Source of the DNA: Streptomyces albireticuli
GTDB lineage: Bacteria; Actinomycetota; Actinomycetes; Streptomycetales; Streptomycetaceae
DNA length: 64,000 bases
Reading direction: 5' to 3'
Assembly: GCF_002192455.1 (NCBI RefSeq)
Contig: NZ_CP021744.1
Location: 7,464,501-7,528,500 of the forward strand
The notes below the pieces were generated by a model. That model was given only the letters and a program-made list of their open reading frames with translations, was not told where the DNA came from and made no database searches. Made by a program: the position numbers and the translations under genes. Of the stretch, positions 33,284 to 40,911 are shown piece by piece (within the stretch, counting starts at the first letter, position 1; each line of letters opens with the position of its first letter).

Positions 33284-33661
33284 CTAGGCCTTGAAGGAGC
33301 GGATCTGGTAGCTGCCCTGGAGGTTCCCGCCGGAAATGGCGGGCGTGGAGCCGACGCGCTTGTTGTGGTTGGTCTGCGTGTAGTACTGCACACGGTGCCT
33401 GGTGCCGTTCCACACGGAACGGACGTTCTGGCCCCGCTGGATGAAGGAACAGTCGTCGGCGGTGTTCGCCTTGCTCTCCTGCGACCACTGACAACGGGTG
33501 CCCCCGCCGTTCCAGTCGCTGTAGATGCAGAAGTGCCCGGGGGCGCAGGTGAAGGCGGCCTGGCGCGCGGGCGCCGCGGGGGCGGCCGTAGCGGTGGGCA
33601 CGACACCGAGGGTGGCGGCCAGGGCGACCGCGGCGACGGCGAACGAGCGGATACGGCGCAT
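33284..33661 (-). CDS. Secreted I36-family peptidase-inhibitor-like protein
   Basis: This is a 125-residue secreted protein with AGGAAGAGGAG upstream of the ATG. After the signal peptide (residues 1-28) comes a crystallin-like domain: TCAPGHFCIYSDWNGGGTRC, a middle Cys (DDCSFIQRGQN) and SVWNGTRHRVQYY. This is the pattern of the Streptomyces metalloproteinase inhibitor family I36 (SMPI relatives), with four Cys for two disulfides. Many family members have no shown inhibitor activity, so the call is structural. Confidence 0.85.
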   Translation of the reverse strand: MRRIRSFAVAAVALAATLGVVPTATAAPAAPARQAAFTCAPGHFCIYSDWNGGGTRCQWSQESKANTADDCSFIQRGQNVRSVWNGTRHRVQYYTQTNHNKRVGSTPAISGGNLQGSYQIRSFKA

Positions 33662-33880
33662 GGATGAAACTCCTCTTCCTGGTGTTCCTGGTGTTCCTCG
33701 TGGGCGGCCGGGAGTGACCTGGTTGCCGCTCCGAACCGGCTGTTGCTCGGAACCGGCTGAGAAGGACCGCGCGCGAGCGGGAGAACACGGCCCGCCGACG
33801 GGTTCAGTCGGCCGGCCGTGTGAAAACGCCCTCAGTATGGTCCGCTCCTGTGGCCCTCTTCAGCTCATTCGTCCCCTGAG

Positions 33881-35200
33881 TCACCGCCCGCCGGTGTGCG
33901 GAGGCGCGCATACCGGAGGCGCGGCCGGGCCGAGCGCCGCCTCGTGCCGCGCACGCGCCCGGAGCGGTTCCGCCGCGCCGCCGTGTCGTGTGAAGGCCCA
34001 CAGCACGAGCCCGAGGCAGCTGAACGTGGCACCCAGCACGCATACGGCGCCCCAGCCGGCCGCCGCGTAGAGGGAGGTCGAGGCGAGGGCGCCGGTGGCG
34101 CTGCCGAGGGAGTAGAAGACCATGTACCCGCCGATGAGCCGGCTGCCCGCGTCCGGGTGCAGCGCGTAGATCAGGGTCTGGTTGGTGACGTGGACCGCCT
34201 GCACGGCGAGGTCGAGGACGATCACCCCGACGACCAGGGCCCAGAGCGAACCGCGGGTGAAGGCCAGGGGCAGCCACGAGGCGGTGAGCAGTGCCAGGGC
34301 GATGCCGGTGGTCCGCCGGGAGAGTCCGCGGTCGTTCAGGCGGCCCGCCACGGTCGCGGCCGACGCGCCGGCGACACCGATCAGCCCCAGTGCCCCGATC
34401 GCGCTGTGGGACCAGGAGTACGGGGCCTCGCTGAGCGGCAGCGCGACGCTGCTCCACAGGGTGCTGAAGGCGGCGAAGACCAGCAGCCCGAACAGGGCCC
34501 GGAGCCGCAGCAGCCGTTCCCGTGCGAACAGGGTGACCGTGGAGCGCAGGAGCTGTCCGTAGCGCAGGGTGGCCGCCGGGACGGGACTGTGACGCGGCAG
34601 CACCCGGTGCAGGACCAGGGCGAGCAGCGCGGTGAGGCACGCCGAGGCGAGGTAGACGGAGCGCCAGCCGGCGAGGTCGGCCATGAGGCCGGATGCGGTG
34701 CGGGCGAGCAGGATCCCGCTGACCACGCCGCTGGTGACCAGGCCGACGACCCGTCCGCGCCCGGCGGGAGGGGCCAGCGACGCCGCGAAGGCCACCAGCG
34801 TCTGCGTGACGACCGAGAGGAGCCCCGTCGCGGCCATGCCCACGAGCAGCATCGCCGCTGTGCGGGCGACGGCCACCACGGCCAGCGCCGCCACCAGGAG
34901 CAGCAGCTGGGCCACGACGAGCCGCCTGCGGTCGGCCACGTCGCCCAGCGGCACCAGGAAGAAGAGCCCCAGGCCGTATCCGGCGTGCGTGAGGGTGACG
35001 ACGCTGCCGACGAGCGCCGGGCTCATGCCGAGGTCGTGACCCATGGTCACCAGGAGCGGCTGGGAGAAGTAGACGTTGGCCACCGCGGCCCCGCAGGCGA
35101 CGGCGAAGAATATGACGACGCGACGAGACAGGACGAACGCGGAGCCTGCCCCGCTCGGGGCCTCGGCCGGTCGTGTCACGGCCTCACAGTTGCCGGGCAT
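33881..35200 (-). CDS. MFS transporter
   Basis: The start is the ATG at 35200, with GGAGGAG 5 bases upstream. This is a 439-residue protein with 12 predicted membrane segments. The loop between segments 2 and 3 has the MFS motif A (PLGDVADRRRLVVAQ). The N terminus is AVANVYFSQPLLVTMGHDLG, typical of the drug/proton antiporter group annotated as MFS efflux. Regulation by the divergent HxlR gene through the shared 102-base region is likely, which suggests inducible export of a toxic compound. Confidence 0.88.
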   Translation of the reverse strand: MPGNCEAVTRPAEAPSGAGSAFVLSRRVVIFFAVACGAAVANVYFSQPLLVTMGHDLGMSPALVGSVVTLTHAGYGLGLFFLVPLGDVADRRRLVVAQLLLLVAALAVVAVARTAAMLLVGMAATGLLSVVTQTLVAFAASLAPPAGRGRVVGLVTSGVVSGILLARTASGLMADLAGWRSVYLASACLTALLALVLHRVLPRHSPVPAATLRYGQLLRSTVTLFARERLLRLRALFGLLVFAAFSTLWSSVALPLSEAPYSWSHSAIGALGLIGVAGASAATVAGRLNDRGLSRRTTGIALALLTASWLPLAFTRGSLWALVVGVIVLDLAVQAVHVTNQTLIYALHPDAGSRLIGGYMVFYSLGSATGALASTSLYAAAGWGAVCVLGATFSCLGLVLWAFTRHGGAAEPLRARARHEAALGPAAPPVCAPPHTGGR

Positions 35201-35224
35201 CAGCACTCCTCCGCATATCTGGTT

Positions 35225-35279
35225 TCATCTTGCCACCGATGGCGGTGACGGTAGTCATCTTGGTAGCGTGTTGCAACCA
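35225..35279. promoter_or_regulatory. Repeats in the MFS/HxlR divergent promoter region
   Basis: TCATCTTG occurs at 35225-35232 and again at 35255-35262, exactly 30 bases apart. An imperfect palindrome (TGGTAGC ... GCAACCA, 35261-35279) overlaps the second copy. These are candidate HxlR operators. Confidence 0.45.
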
Positions 35280-35302
35280 CTGTGAGAGTGAGGGACGACG
35301 CC

Positions 35303-35755
35303 ATGGTGACCAGGACGCGCTTCGACGACAGCGAATGCCCCGTCGCCCGGTCGGTGGACGCGATCGGCGACTGGTGGTCCCTGCTGATCGTGCGGGACGC
35401 CTTCGACGGAAGCCGCCGCTTCGGGGAGTTCCAGCGCGGCCTCGGCGTGGCCAAGAACATCCTCACCGCGCGCCTGCGCACCCTGGTCGCCGGCGGCGTC
35501 CTCGAATCCGTCCCCGCCTCGGACGGCAGCGCCTACCGCGAGTACGTCCTGACCCCGAAGGGTGAGGCGCTCTTCCCCGTCATCGTGGCACTGCGGCAGT
35601 GGGGCGAACGGAACTTCTTCGCCCCCGGCGAACCGCACTCGGAGCTGCTCGACAGCCGAGAGGGCCGACGCCTCCGCCCGCTGGAAGTGCTGTCCGCGGA
35701 CGGGCGCCGGCTGAACCCCGACGACACCACCGTCCACAAGGTCTCCGCCCCGTGA
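35303..35755 (+). CDS. HxlR-family transcriptional regulator
   Basis: The start is the ATG at 35303, with GAGGGA 8 bases upstream. The 150-residue winged-helix protein has the HxlR signature C-P-V in DDSECPVARSVDAIGDWWSL and then VRDAFDGSRRFGEFQRGLGV, ILTARLRTLVAGGVL. The conserved Cys near the N terminus (Cys 13 or so) can serve as a redox or electrophile sensor in some members. The C-terminal extension after LRQWGERNFF is about 40 residues. It is divergent from the MFS gene, a common arrangement for this family. Confidence 0.88.
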   Translation: MVTRTRFDDSECPVARSVDAIGDWWSLLIVRDAFDGSRRFGEFQRGLGVAKNILTARLRTLVAGGVLESVPASDGSAYREYVLTPKGEALFPVIVALRQWGERNFFAPGEPHSELLDSREGRRLRPLEVLSADGRRLNPDDTTVHKVSAP

Positions 35756-36016
35756 ATCAGCGTTCGGTGTGATGCCCGGGAAAGCGTCCCGCGTGACCCG
35801 GTCCCGTCACGGGCCACGCCCCTGAAGCCCTTCCCCCGCGCGGCCCCCGCCGCCCGGCGCGTCACGGCAACAGCCCCCCGCCGCGCGGAATTCCCCCGTC
35901 AGGGTGGTTTCGGCCCAGCCGGGTAATCGGTCCCGAAGGTCATCCGTTTGTCACTCCGGTGCCGCACGCGAGGTGCGGGCCGGCCGACCGTACGCCGAGA
36001 TGCGCAGAGGGGCACG

Positions 36017-38413
36017 ATGACAGACGGAACCGTCCTGTTCGCGGTACGCGACCTCCCGGGAAGCGGGGGTACCGGCGCCGAGCAACTGCGCAGGATCCAC
36101 AAGGAACTGGAAGCCGACGGCTTCGAGGTGCGCTGGGTCTCCACGGGCGAGGACGCCCGTGCGGTGCTGCGCACCGAGGCCGGTCTGGCCGCCGCCGTGG
36201 TGGACTGGACCCTGCCCGAGGACGGCAAGACAGGTGGCGAGGCGGGCGGGCCCGCCGTGCTCCGCCAGGTCGGGCGGCGGTTCCAGAACCTGCCGGTCTT
36301 CCTGGTCACGGCCGGGGAGGACTTCGAGCACCTGCCGCTGTGGGTGGCGGAGACCGTCGTCGGCTACGTCTGGCCGATGGAGGACACCGCGCCCTTCATC
36401 GCCGGACGGATCGCGAGCGCCGCCCACGGCTACCAGGAGGGCGTGCTGCCGCCGTTCTTCAAGGCGCTGCGGCGTTTCGACGACGCCCATGAGTACTCCT
36501 GGCACACCCCCGCCCACTCCGGCGGCGTCGCCTTCCTCAAGTCGCCGGTCGGCCGGGCCTTCCACGACTACTTCGGGGAGCGGCTGCTGCGCAGCGACCT
36601 GTCGATCTCCGTCGAGGAGCTCGGCTCCCTCTTCGAGCACTCCGGCCCCGTCGGGGAGGCGGAGCGCAACGCCGCCCGCGTCTTCGGTGCCGACCGCACC
36701 TACTTCGTCCTGCACGGCGACTCGACCTGCGACCGCATGGTCGGTCATTTCAGCGTCACCCGCGACGAGATCGCGCTGGTGGACCGGAACTGCCACAAGT
36801 CCGTCCTGCACGGCCTCGTCCTCTCCGGTGCCCGGCCGGTCTATCTCGTCCCCACCCGCAACGGCTACGGACTGGCGGGCCCCCTGCCGCCCGCCGAGAT
36901 CGCCGCGGACGCCGTCGCCGCCCGCATCGCCCGTAACCCGCTGACCCAGGGCGCGGTCTCCCCCGACGCCCAGTACGCCGTGCTCACCAACTCCACCTAC
37001 GACGGCCTGTGTTACGACGCCCTCCAGGTCGCCCGGGCGTTCGCGCCCAGCACGCCCCGGCTCCACTTCGACGAGGCATGGTTCGCGTACGCCCGGTTCC
37101 ACCCCCTCTACGCCGGGCGGTACGGCATGGCGGTGGGCCCCGACACCTTCCCGGGCCCGGAGCGTCCGACGGTCTTCTCCACCCAGTCCACCCACAAGCT
37201 GCTGGCCGCCCTGTCGCAGAGCGCCATGGTGCACGTCAAGCCCGCGCCCCGGGCACCGGTGGAACACGACCGGTTCAACGAGGCGTTCATGATGCACGGC
37301 ACCACGTCGCCGCTGTATCCGATGATCGCCTCCCTGGACGTGGCCACCGCGATGATGGACGGCCCGCAGGGCCACTGGCTGATCGACGAGGCGCTGGCCG
37401 AGGCCGTCCGCTTCCGGCAGACGGTCGTCCGCATCGGCCGGCGTATGGCGGCGGCGGGGGACCGGCCCGGCTGGTTCTTCGGCGTCTGGCAGCCCGAGAC
37501 GGTGACCGACCCGGCCACCGGCACCCGGCTGCCCTTCGCCGACGCCCCCGCCGAACTGCTGCGCACCGAACCCTCCTGCTGGCAGCTGGAGCCCGGCGCC
37601 GACTGGCACGGCTTCCCCGGCCTCGCCGAGGGCTACTGCCTCCTCGACCCCGTCAAGGTCACCCTGACCTGTCCCGGCATCGACGCCACGGGGAACATGG
37701 CCGACTGGGGCATCCCGGCCCGCGTGCTCACCGCGTATCTGGCCACCAGGAACATCGTGGTGGAGAAGACGGACAGCTACACCACGCTCATCCTCTTCTC
37801 CATGGGTATCACCAAGGGCAAGTGGGGAACCCTGATGGACGCCTTGATGGACTTCAAGGCGCTCTACGACCAGGACGCCCCGCTGGAGAACCTGCTGCCC
37901 GAGCTGGTCGCCGCACACCCCCAGCGCTACACCGGCCGGACCCTGCGCGAGCTGTGCCAGGAGATGCACGACCACCTGCGCGAGGCGCGCCTGGTCGAGC
38001 TGCTCGACACGGCCTTCCAGGATCTGCCCGAGCCCGTCACCCCGCCGCAGCACTGCTATCAGCGCCTCATCCGCGGCGGCACCGAGCGGGTGCGGCTGGC
38101 CGACGCCTCCGGGCGGGTGGCGGCCGCCATGGTCACCGTCACCCCGCCCGGCATCCCCGTCCTGATGCCCGGCGAGAACACCGGTACCCCGGACGGCCCG
38201 CTGCTGCGCTACCTGGGCGCCCTGGAGACCTTCGACCGGCACTTCCCGGGTTTCCGCAGCGAGACGCACGGCGTCACGGTCGATCCGGAAAGCGGTGACT
38301 ACCTCATCGAGTGCGTACGCCGGATCCCGGCCCAGCAGACCGCGAGCGCGGCGGGCGAGAGCGAGGCCGAGCCGGCGCCTGGTACGGCCGGTACGGCGTC
38401 GACGACGGGCTGA
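36017..38413 (+). CDS. Orn/Lys/Arg decarboxylase (PLP, fold type I)
   Basis: This is a 798-residue enzyme starting at ATG 36017, with AGAGGGG upstream. The N-terminal receiver-like wing domain (residues 1-130) is followed by the PLP core, with the Schiff-base lysine at K394 in STHKLLAALS. Other core motifs are FVLHGDSTCDRMVGHFS, HFDEAWFAYARFHPLYAG and TTSPLYPMIASLDVA. The C-terminal domain carries PGIPVLMPGENTG. The length and wing match the inducible AdiA/CadA/SpeF group. Which amino acid is used cannot be read with certainty. The family makes agmatine, cadaverine or putrescine with proton consumption. Confidence 0.88.
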   Translation: MTDGTVLFAVRDLPGSGGTGAEQLRRIHKELEADGFEVRWVSTGEDARAVLRTEAGLAAAVVDWTLPEDGKTGGEAGGPAVLRQVGRRFQNLPVFLVTAGEDFEHLPLWVAETVVGYVWPMEDTAPFIAGRIASAAHGYQEGVLPPFFKALRRFDDAHEYSWHTPAHSGGVAFLKSPVGRAFHDYFGERLLRSDLSISVEELGSLFEHSGPVGEAERNAARVFGADRTYFVLHGDSTCDRMVGHFSVTRDEIALVDRNCHKSVLHGLVLSGARPVYLVPTRNGYGLAGPLPPAEIAADAVAARIARNPLTQGAVSPDAQYAVLTNSTYDGLCYDALQVARAFAPSTPRLHFDEAWFAYARFHPLYAGRYGMAVGPDTFPGPERPTVFSTQSTHKLLAALSQSAMVHVKPAPRAPVEHDRFNEAFMMHGTTSPLYPMIASLDVATAMMDGPQGHWLIDEALAEAVRFRQTVVRIGRRMAAAGDRPGWFFGVWQPETVTDPATGTRLPFADAPAELLRTEPSCWQLEPGADWHGFPGLAEGYCLLDPVKVTLTCPGIDATGNMADWGIPARVLTAYLATRNIVVEKTDSYTTLILFSMGITKGKWGTLMDALMDFKALYDQDAPLENLLPELVAAHPQRYTGRTLRELCQEMHDHLREARLVELLDTAFQDLPEPVTPPQHCYQRLIRGGTERVRLADASGRVAAAMVTVTPPGIPVLMPGENTGTPDGPLLRYLGALETFDRHFPGFRSETHGVTVDPESGDYLIECVRRIPAQQTASAAGESEAEPAPGTAGTASTTG

Positions 38414-38459
38414 CGCCGCCTGCCCGGCCGTACCGGCCGAGGGCCTCCCGCTCGTGCGA

Positions 38460-38495
38460 GCGCCCCTGCCCCGAAGCGAATCGGGGCAGGGGCGC
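38460..38495. terminator. Bidirectional hairpin terminator
   Basis: Perfect 15-base arms (38460-38474 and 38481-38495) and a 6-base loop lie between the convergent decarboxylase and ricin-type lectin genes. Confidence 0.8.
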
Positions 38496-38524
38496 GGGGC
38501 CGGGAGGCACGGCTCACCCGGAAG

Positions 38525-39028
38525 TCACTCGGAGGCCATGACGGGCCGCCAGCGCTGACCGGCCGCCCCCGCGTACGCCCACTGCTGGGCCTTCGCGCCG
38601 ACCTTCGCGCCGGAGTTCTCGATCTCCAGGTTCTTGTCGCTGTTCTTGTTGGTGACGAAGCCGGAGCCGTCGCTGAACCAGAGGTCCCACAGCTGGGTGT
38701 CGACGCCGTCGACGCAGGTCCACTGCTGGGCGGGCGCGCCGTTGTCCTTACGGGAGTCGGCGATCTCCAGGCACTTGCCGCTCTCGACGTTGACGATCCG
38801 GTAGTTGTACTCGTCGGCCTTGACGAACTTCCACTCGGATCTCGAGGTCACACACGGGCCCTGCACGGCGCGGGCGCCGTTGTCAGGGGAAGCGTTCTCG
38901 ATGGTCAGGCACTGGTTGCTGCCCTCGTTCACAAGGAAGTTCGAGGAGGCCGCGCGCGCGTCCGGCGCCATCAGGACCAGGGCGGCACCCGCGGCGGCGA
39001 GGGCCGCGACCTTCGAGGTGATCTTCAT
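38525..39028 (-). CDS. Secreted ricin-type beta-trefoil lectin
   Basis: This is a 167-residue protein with a signal peptide (residues 1-27, ending near DARA). One ricin B-type trefoil follows. Its three subdomains are marked by NQCLTIENASPDNGARAVQG, GKCLEIADSRKDNGAPAQQW and KNLEIENSGAKVGAKAQQWA; two carry the QxW-type motif. The trefoil probably binds carbohydrate outside the cell. No catalytic domain is attached. A strong palindrome, TGATCATGATCA (39077-39088), lies in the upstream region. Confidence 0.87.
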   Translation of the reverse strand: MKITSKVAALAAAGAALVLMAPDARAASSNFLVNEGSNQCLTIENASPDNGARAVQGPCVTSRSEWKFVKADEYNYRIVNVESGKCLEIADSRKDNGAPAQQWTCVDGVDTQLWDLWFSDGSGFVTNKNSDKNLEIENSGAKVGAKAQQWAYAGAAGQRWRPVMASE

Positions 39029-39204
39029 GTCGTCTCGCTTCGATCATCATGCGTCACTGCGGCGCGACCGCCGGAGTTGATCATGATCATAGATCGCGGA
39101 TCCCGCTTTGCCCACCGGAATCGGGCATTTCACTTCTTCGTACCGCAACCCGGCGGTCCTGCCCGCTCCGTGGGCGGAAGACGCCGGTCGCCGACGGGCC
39201 GGAC

Positions 39205-39996
39205 TCACCCGTCGAGCAGCGCGCGCTCCCACTCCTCCTCGCGCCGCTCGACGTACTCGCTGTCACGCCGCCAGATGTCGCCGTGGCCTTCGGCCCAGAG
39301 CCTGGCCCAGGGCTGGTCGCCCCGGGCGGACCGGTCGCGCAGGAAGTCGTGCATGGAACGCGTCCGCCGCCCCAGCAGGGGTACCAGACGGCGCCGTTCG
39401 GTCTCGTCGAGCCTGTAGGCGTCGGCGAAGACCCGCAGGCGGTACGCCGCGTCGGCGCGCCGCCAGGCGGGGTCCGCGGACAGCGGGACGAAACCGTGCA
39501 CGGCGTAGGCGACGTCCCACAGCCGGGAACCGGGGCCCGCGGCGTCCCAGTCGATGAAGGCCCACCCGTCGCCTCCGCCCGGCCCGCCCGCCACGAGGTT
39601 CCACGGCGCCAGGTCGTGGTGGGCGATGATGTCGTCCCCCTCGGCGGGGACGAGCGCCTGCCACCGGGCGCCGGCCGGTGGCGTGAACCCTGCCACGGCG
39701 TCGTGGAAGTCCCTGATCAGCCGCGCGACCCGGGCCAGCCGTCGCGAGGGCTCCAGTAGGGCGAACCGGTCGGGCCGGACCACGTCGCCCGGCAGGAAGG
39801 TCAGTACCTCCCGGCCCCGCTCGTCGATCCCGAGGGGGCGGGGAGCCGCCCGGAAGCCCACGTCGTGGAGGTGGGTGAGCAGCGCGTGCACCGCCGGGGT
39901 CCACGGCCCCGCCGGGCGGCGGACGGTGTCGCCGACGCGGACGACCCCCTCGCTGACGTTCCCGCCGGACAGCGGCTGTTCTTCATCGTGTCGCAC
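39205..39996 (-). CDS. Aminoglycoside-phosphotransferase-family kinase
   Basis: This is a 263-residue protein with the APH/choline-kinase core: a short N-lobe (GGNVSEGVVRVGDTVRRPAG), the catalytic loop IIAHHDLAPWNLV (Asp base, Asn metal ligand) and the metal Asp in WAFIDWDAAGPGSRLWDVAY. The start is the GTG at 39996, which has no clear ribosome binding site. The substrate is unknown; the family includes antibiotic kinases and many metabolic kinases. Confidence 0.82.
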   Translation of the reverse strand: MRHDEEQPLSGGNVSEGVVRVGDTVRRPAGPWTPAVHALLTHLHDVGFRAAPRPLGIDERGREVLTFLPGDVVRPDRFALLEPSRRLARVARLIRDFHDAVAGFTPPAGARWQALVPAEGDDIIAHHDLAPWNLVAGGPGGGDGWAFIDWDAAGPGSRLWDVAYAVHGFVPLSADPAWRRADAAYRLRVFADAYRLDETERRRLVPLLGRRTRSMHDFLRDRSARGDQPWARLWAEGHGDIWRRDSEYVERREEEWERALLDG

Positions 39997-40165
39997 GGTG
40001 ACAGTCTGATCGACCGGCCCTTCGCGATCACCTGGATTACGAGACCCGGGAGGGGCGGGGGCCGAGGGCCGTGCGGGCCCACGTCGGCGTGTCGGCGGTG
40101 CCCGCGGAGCCTCGCGGTCCGTACTGGTGGGGAGGACGATGCCCCGGCCACGTCAGGAGACGGCG

Positions 40166-40642
40166 ATGCCCAAGATCACCCCGAATCTCTGGTTCGACAC
40201 CCAGAGCAAGGAGGCGGCCGAGTTCTACTGCTCGGTGTTCCCGAACTCGAAGATCAACAACATCATGTACTACGGGGAGGCGGGCCCCCGGGAGCCCGGC
40301 ACGGTGATGACCGTGGACTTCGAGCTCGACGGCCAGAAATACACCGCCATCGACGGCGGCCCCGAGTTCACGTTCAACGAGGCGGTCTCGTTCCTGATCA
40401 ACTGTGACGGCCAGCAGGAGGTGGACCACTACTGGGAGAAACTCACCGCGGACGGCGGCCAGGAGATCCAGTGCGGCTGGCTCAAGGACAGGTTCGGGTT
40501 GTGCTGGCAGGTGTGGCCCACGCAGGCCGACGCGATCCTCGGTGACCCCGACAAGGAGCGCTCCGACCGCGCCGTGCGGGCCATGCTCGGCCAGAAGAAG
40601 ATCGACCTCGCCGCGCTGCGGGAGGCCGCCGACGGAGCGTAG
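40166..40642 (+). CDS. VOC-superfamily (PhnB-like) protein
   Basis: The start is the ATG at 40166, with CAGGAGA 7 bases upstream. The 158-residue protein carries the PhnB/3-demethylubiquinone-methyltransferase-like glyoxalase fold: ITPNLWFDTQSKEAAEFYCS, then TVDFELDGQKYTAIDGGPEF and GWLKDRFGLCWQVWPT. The family has betaalphabetabetabeta repeats and often binds a metal, but the metal-ligand set is not complete in this subgroup. The true activity is unknown. It precedes the NRPS leader region by 161 bases on the same strand, probably as a separate unit. Confidence 0.85.
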   Translation: MPKITPNLWFDTQSKEAAEFYCSVFPNSKINNIMYYGEAGPREPGTVMTVDFELDGQKYTAIDGGPEFTFNEAVSFLINCDGQQEVDHYWEKLTADGGQEIQCGWLKDRFGLCWQVWPTQADAILGDPDKERSDRAVRAMLGQKKIDLAALREAADGA

Positions 40643-40803
40643 GAAGACCCCGACGCGGCGGTGCGCCGGCGCCCAGGGAGCCGGCGCGCCCATGTCATCC
40701 CGATCACTAGGGAAACATCTGAGCCCTTTTTGTCATCCTGTGTGGGCGTGAAGATCCGTTTGCCGGGTGCTACGGCGGGCGGAGCGCTGCCGGGCGGAGC
40801 GGT

Positions 40804-40899
40804 ATGGACGAGACCGGCGGGAAGCCCCACCGGTCCGGGCCGCACCCCCGGCACCGGCGGTGCGCACGAGGAGGCGCACGCCTCATCCGACACAGCTGA
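40804..40899 (+). CDS. Possible 31-codon leader ORF before the NRPS gene
   Basis: ATG 40804 is preceded by GGAG at 4 bases. The frame stops at TGA 40897-40899, 12 bases before the NRPS ATG and next to its ribosome binding site. The product is basic, rich in Arg and His (RSGPHPRHRRCARGG). Third positions are nearly all G/C. It could be a leader that couples or attenuates translation of the NRPS, but chance is not excluded. Confidence 0.3.
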   Translation: MDETGGKPHRSGPHPRHRRCARGGARLIRHS

Positions 40900-40911
40900 G
40901 GAAGAGCTCAT

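Noticed and set aside
39077..39088. TGATCATGATCA palindrome as an attachment or insertion site
   Set aside because: No integrase, target duplication or second copy is seen; it is more likely a regulatory or chance palindrome.
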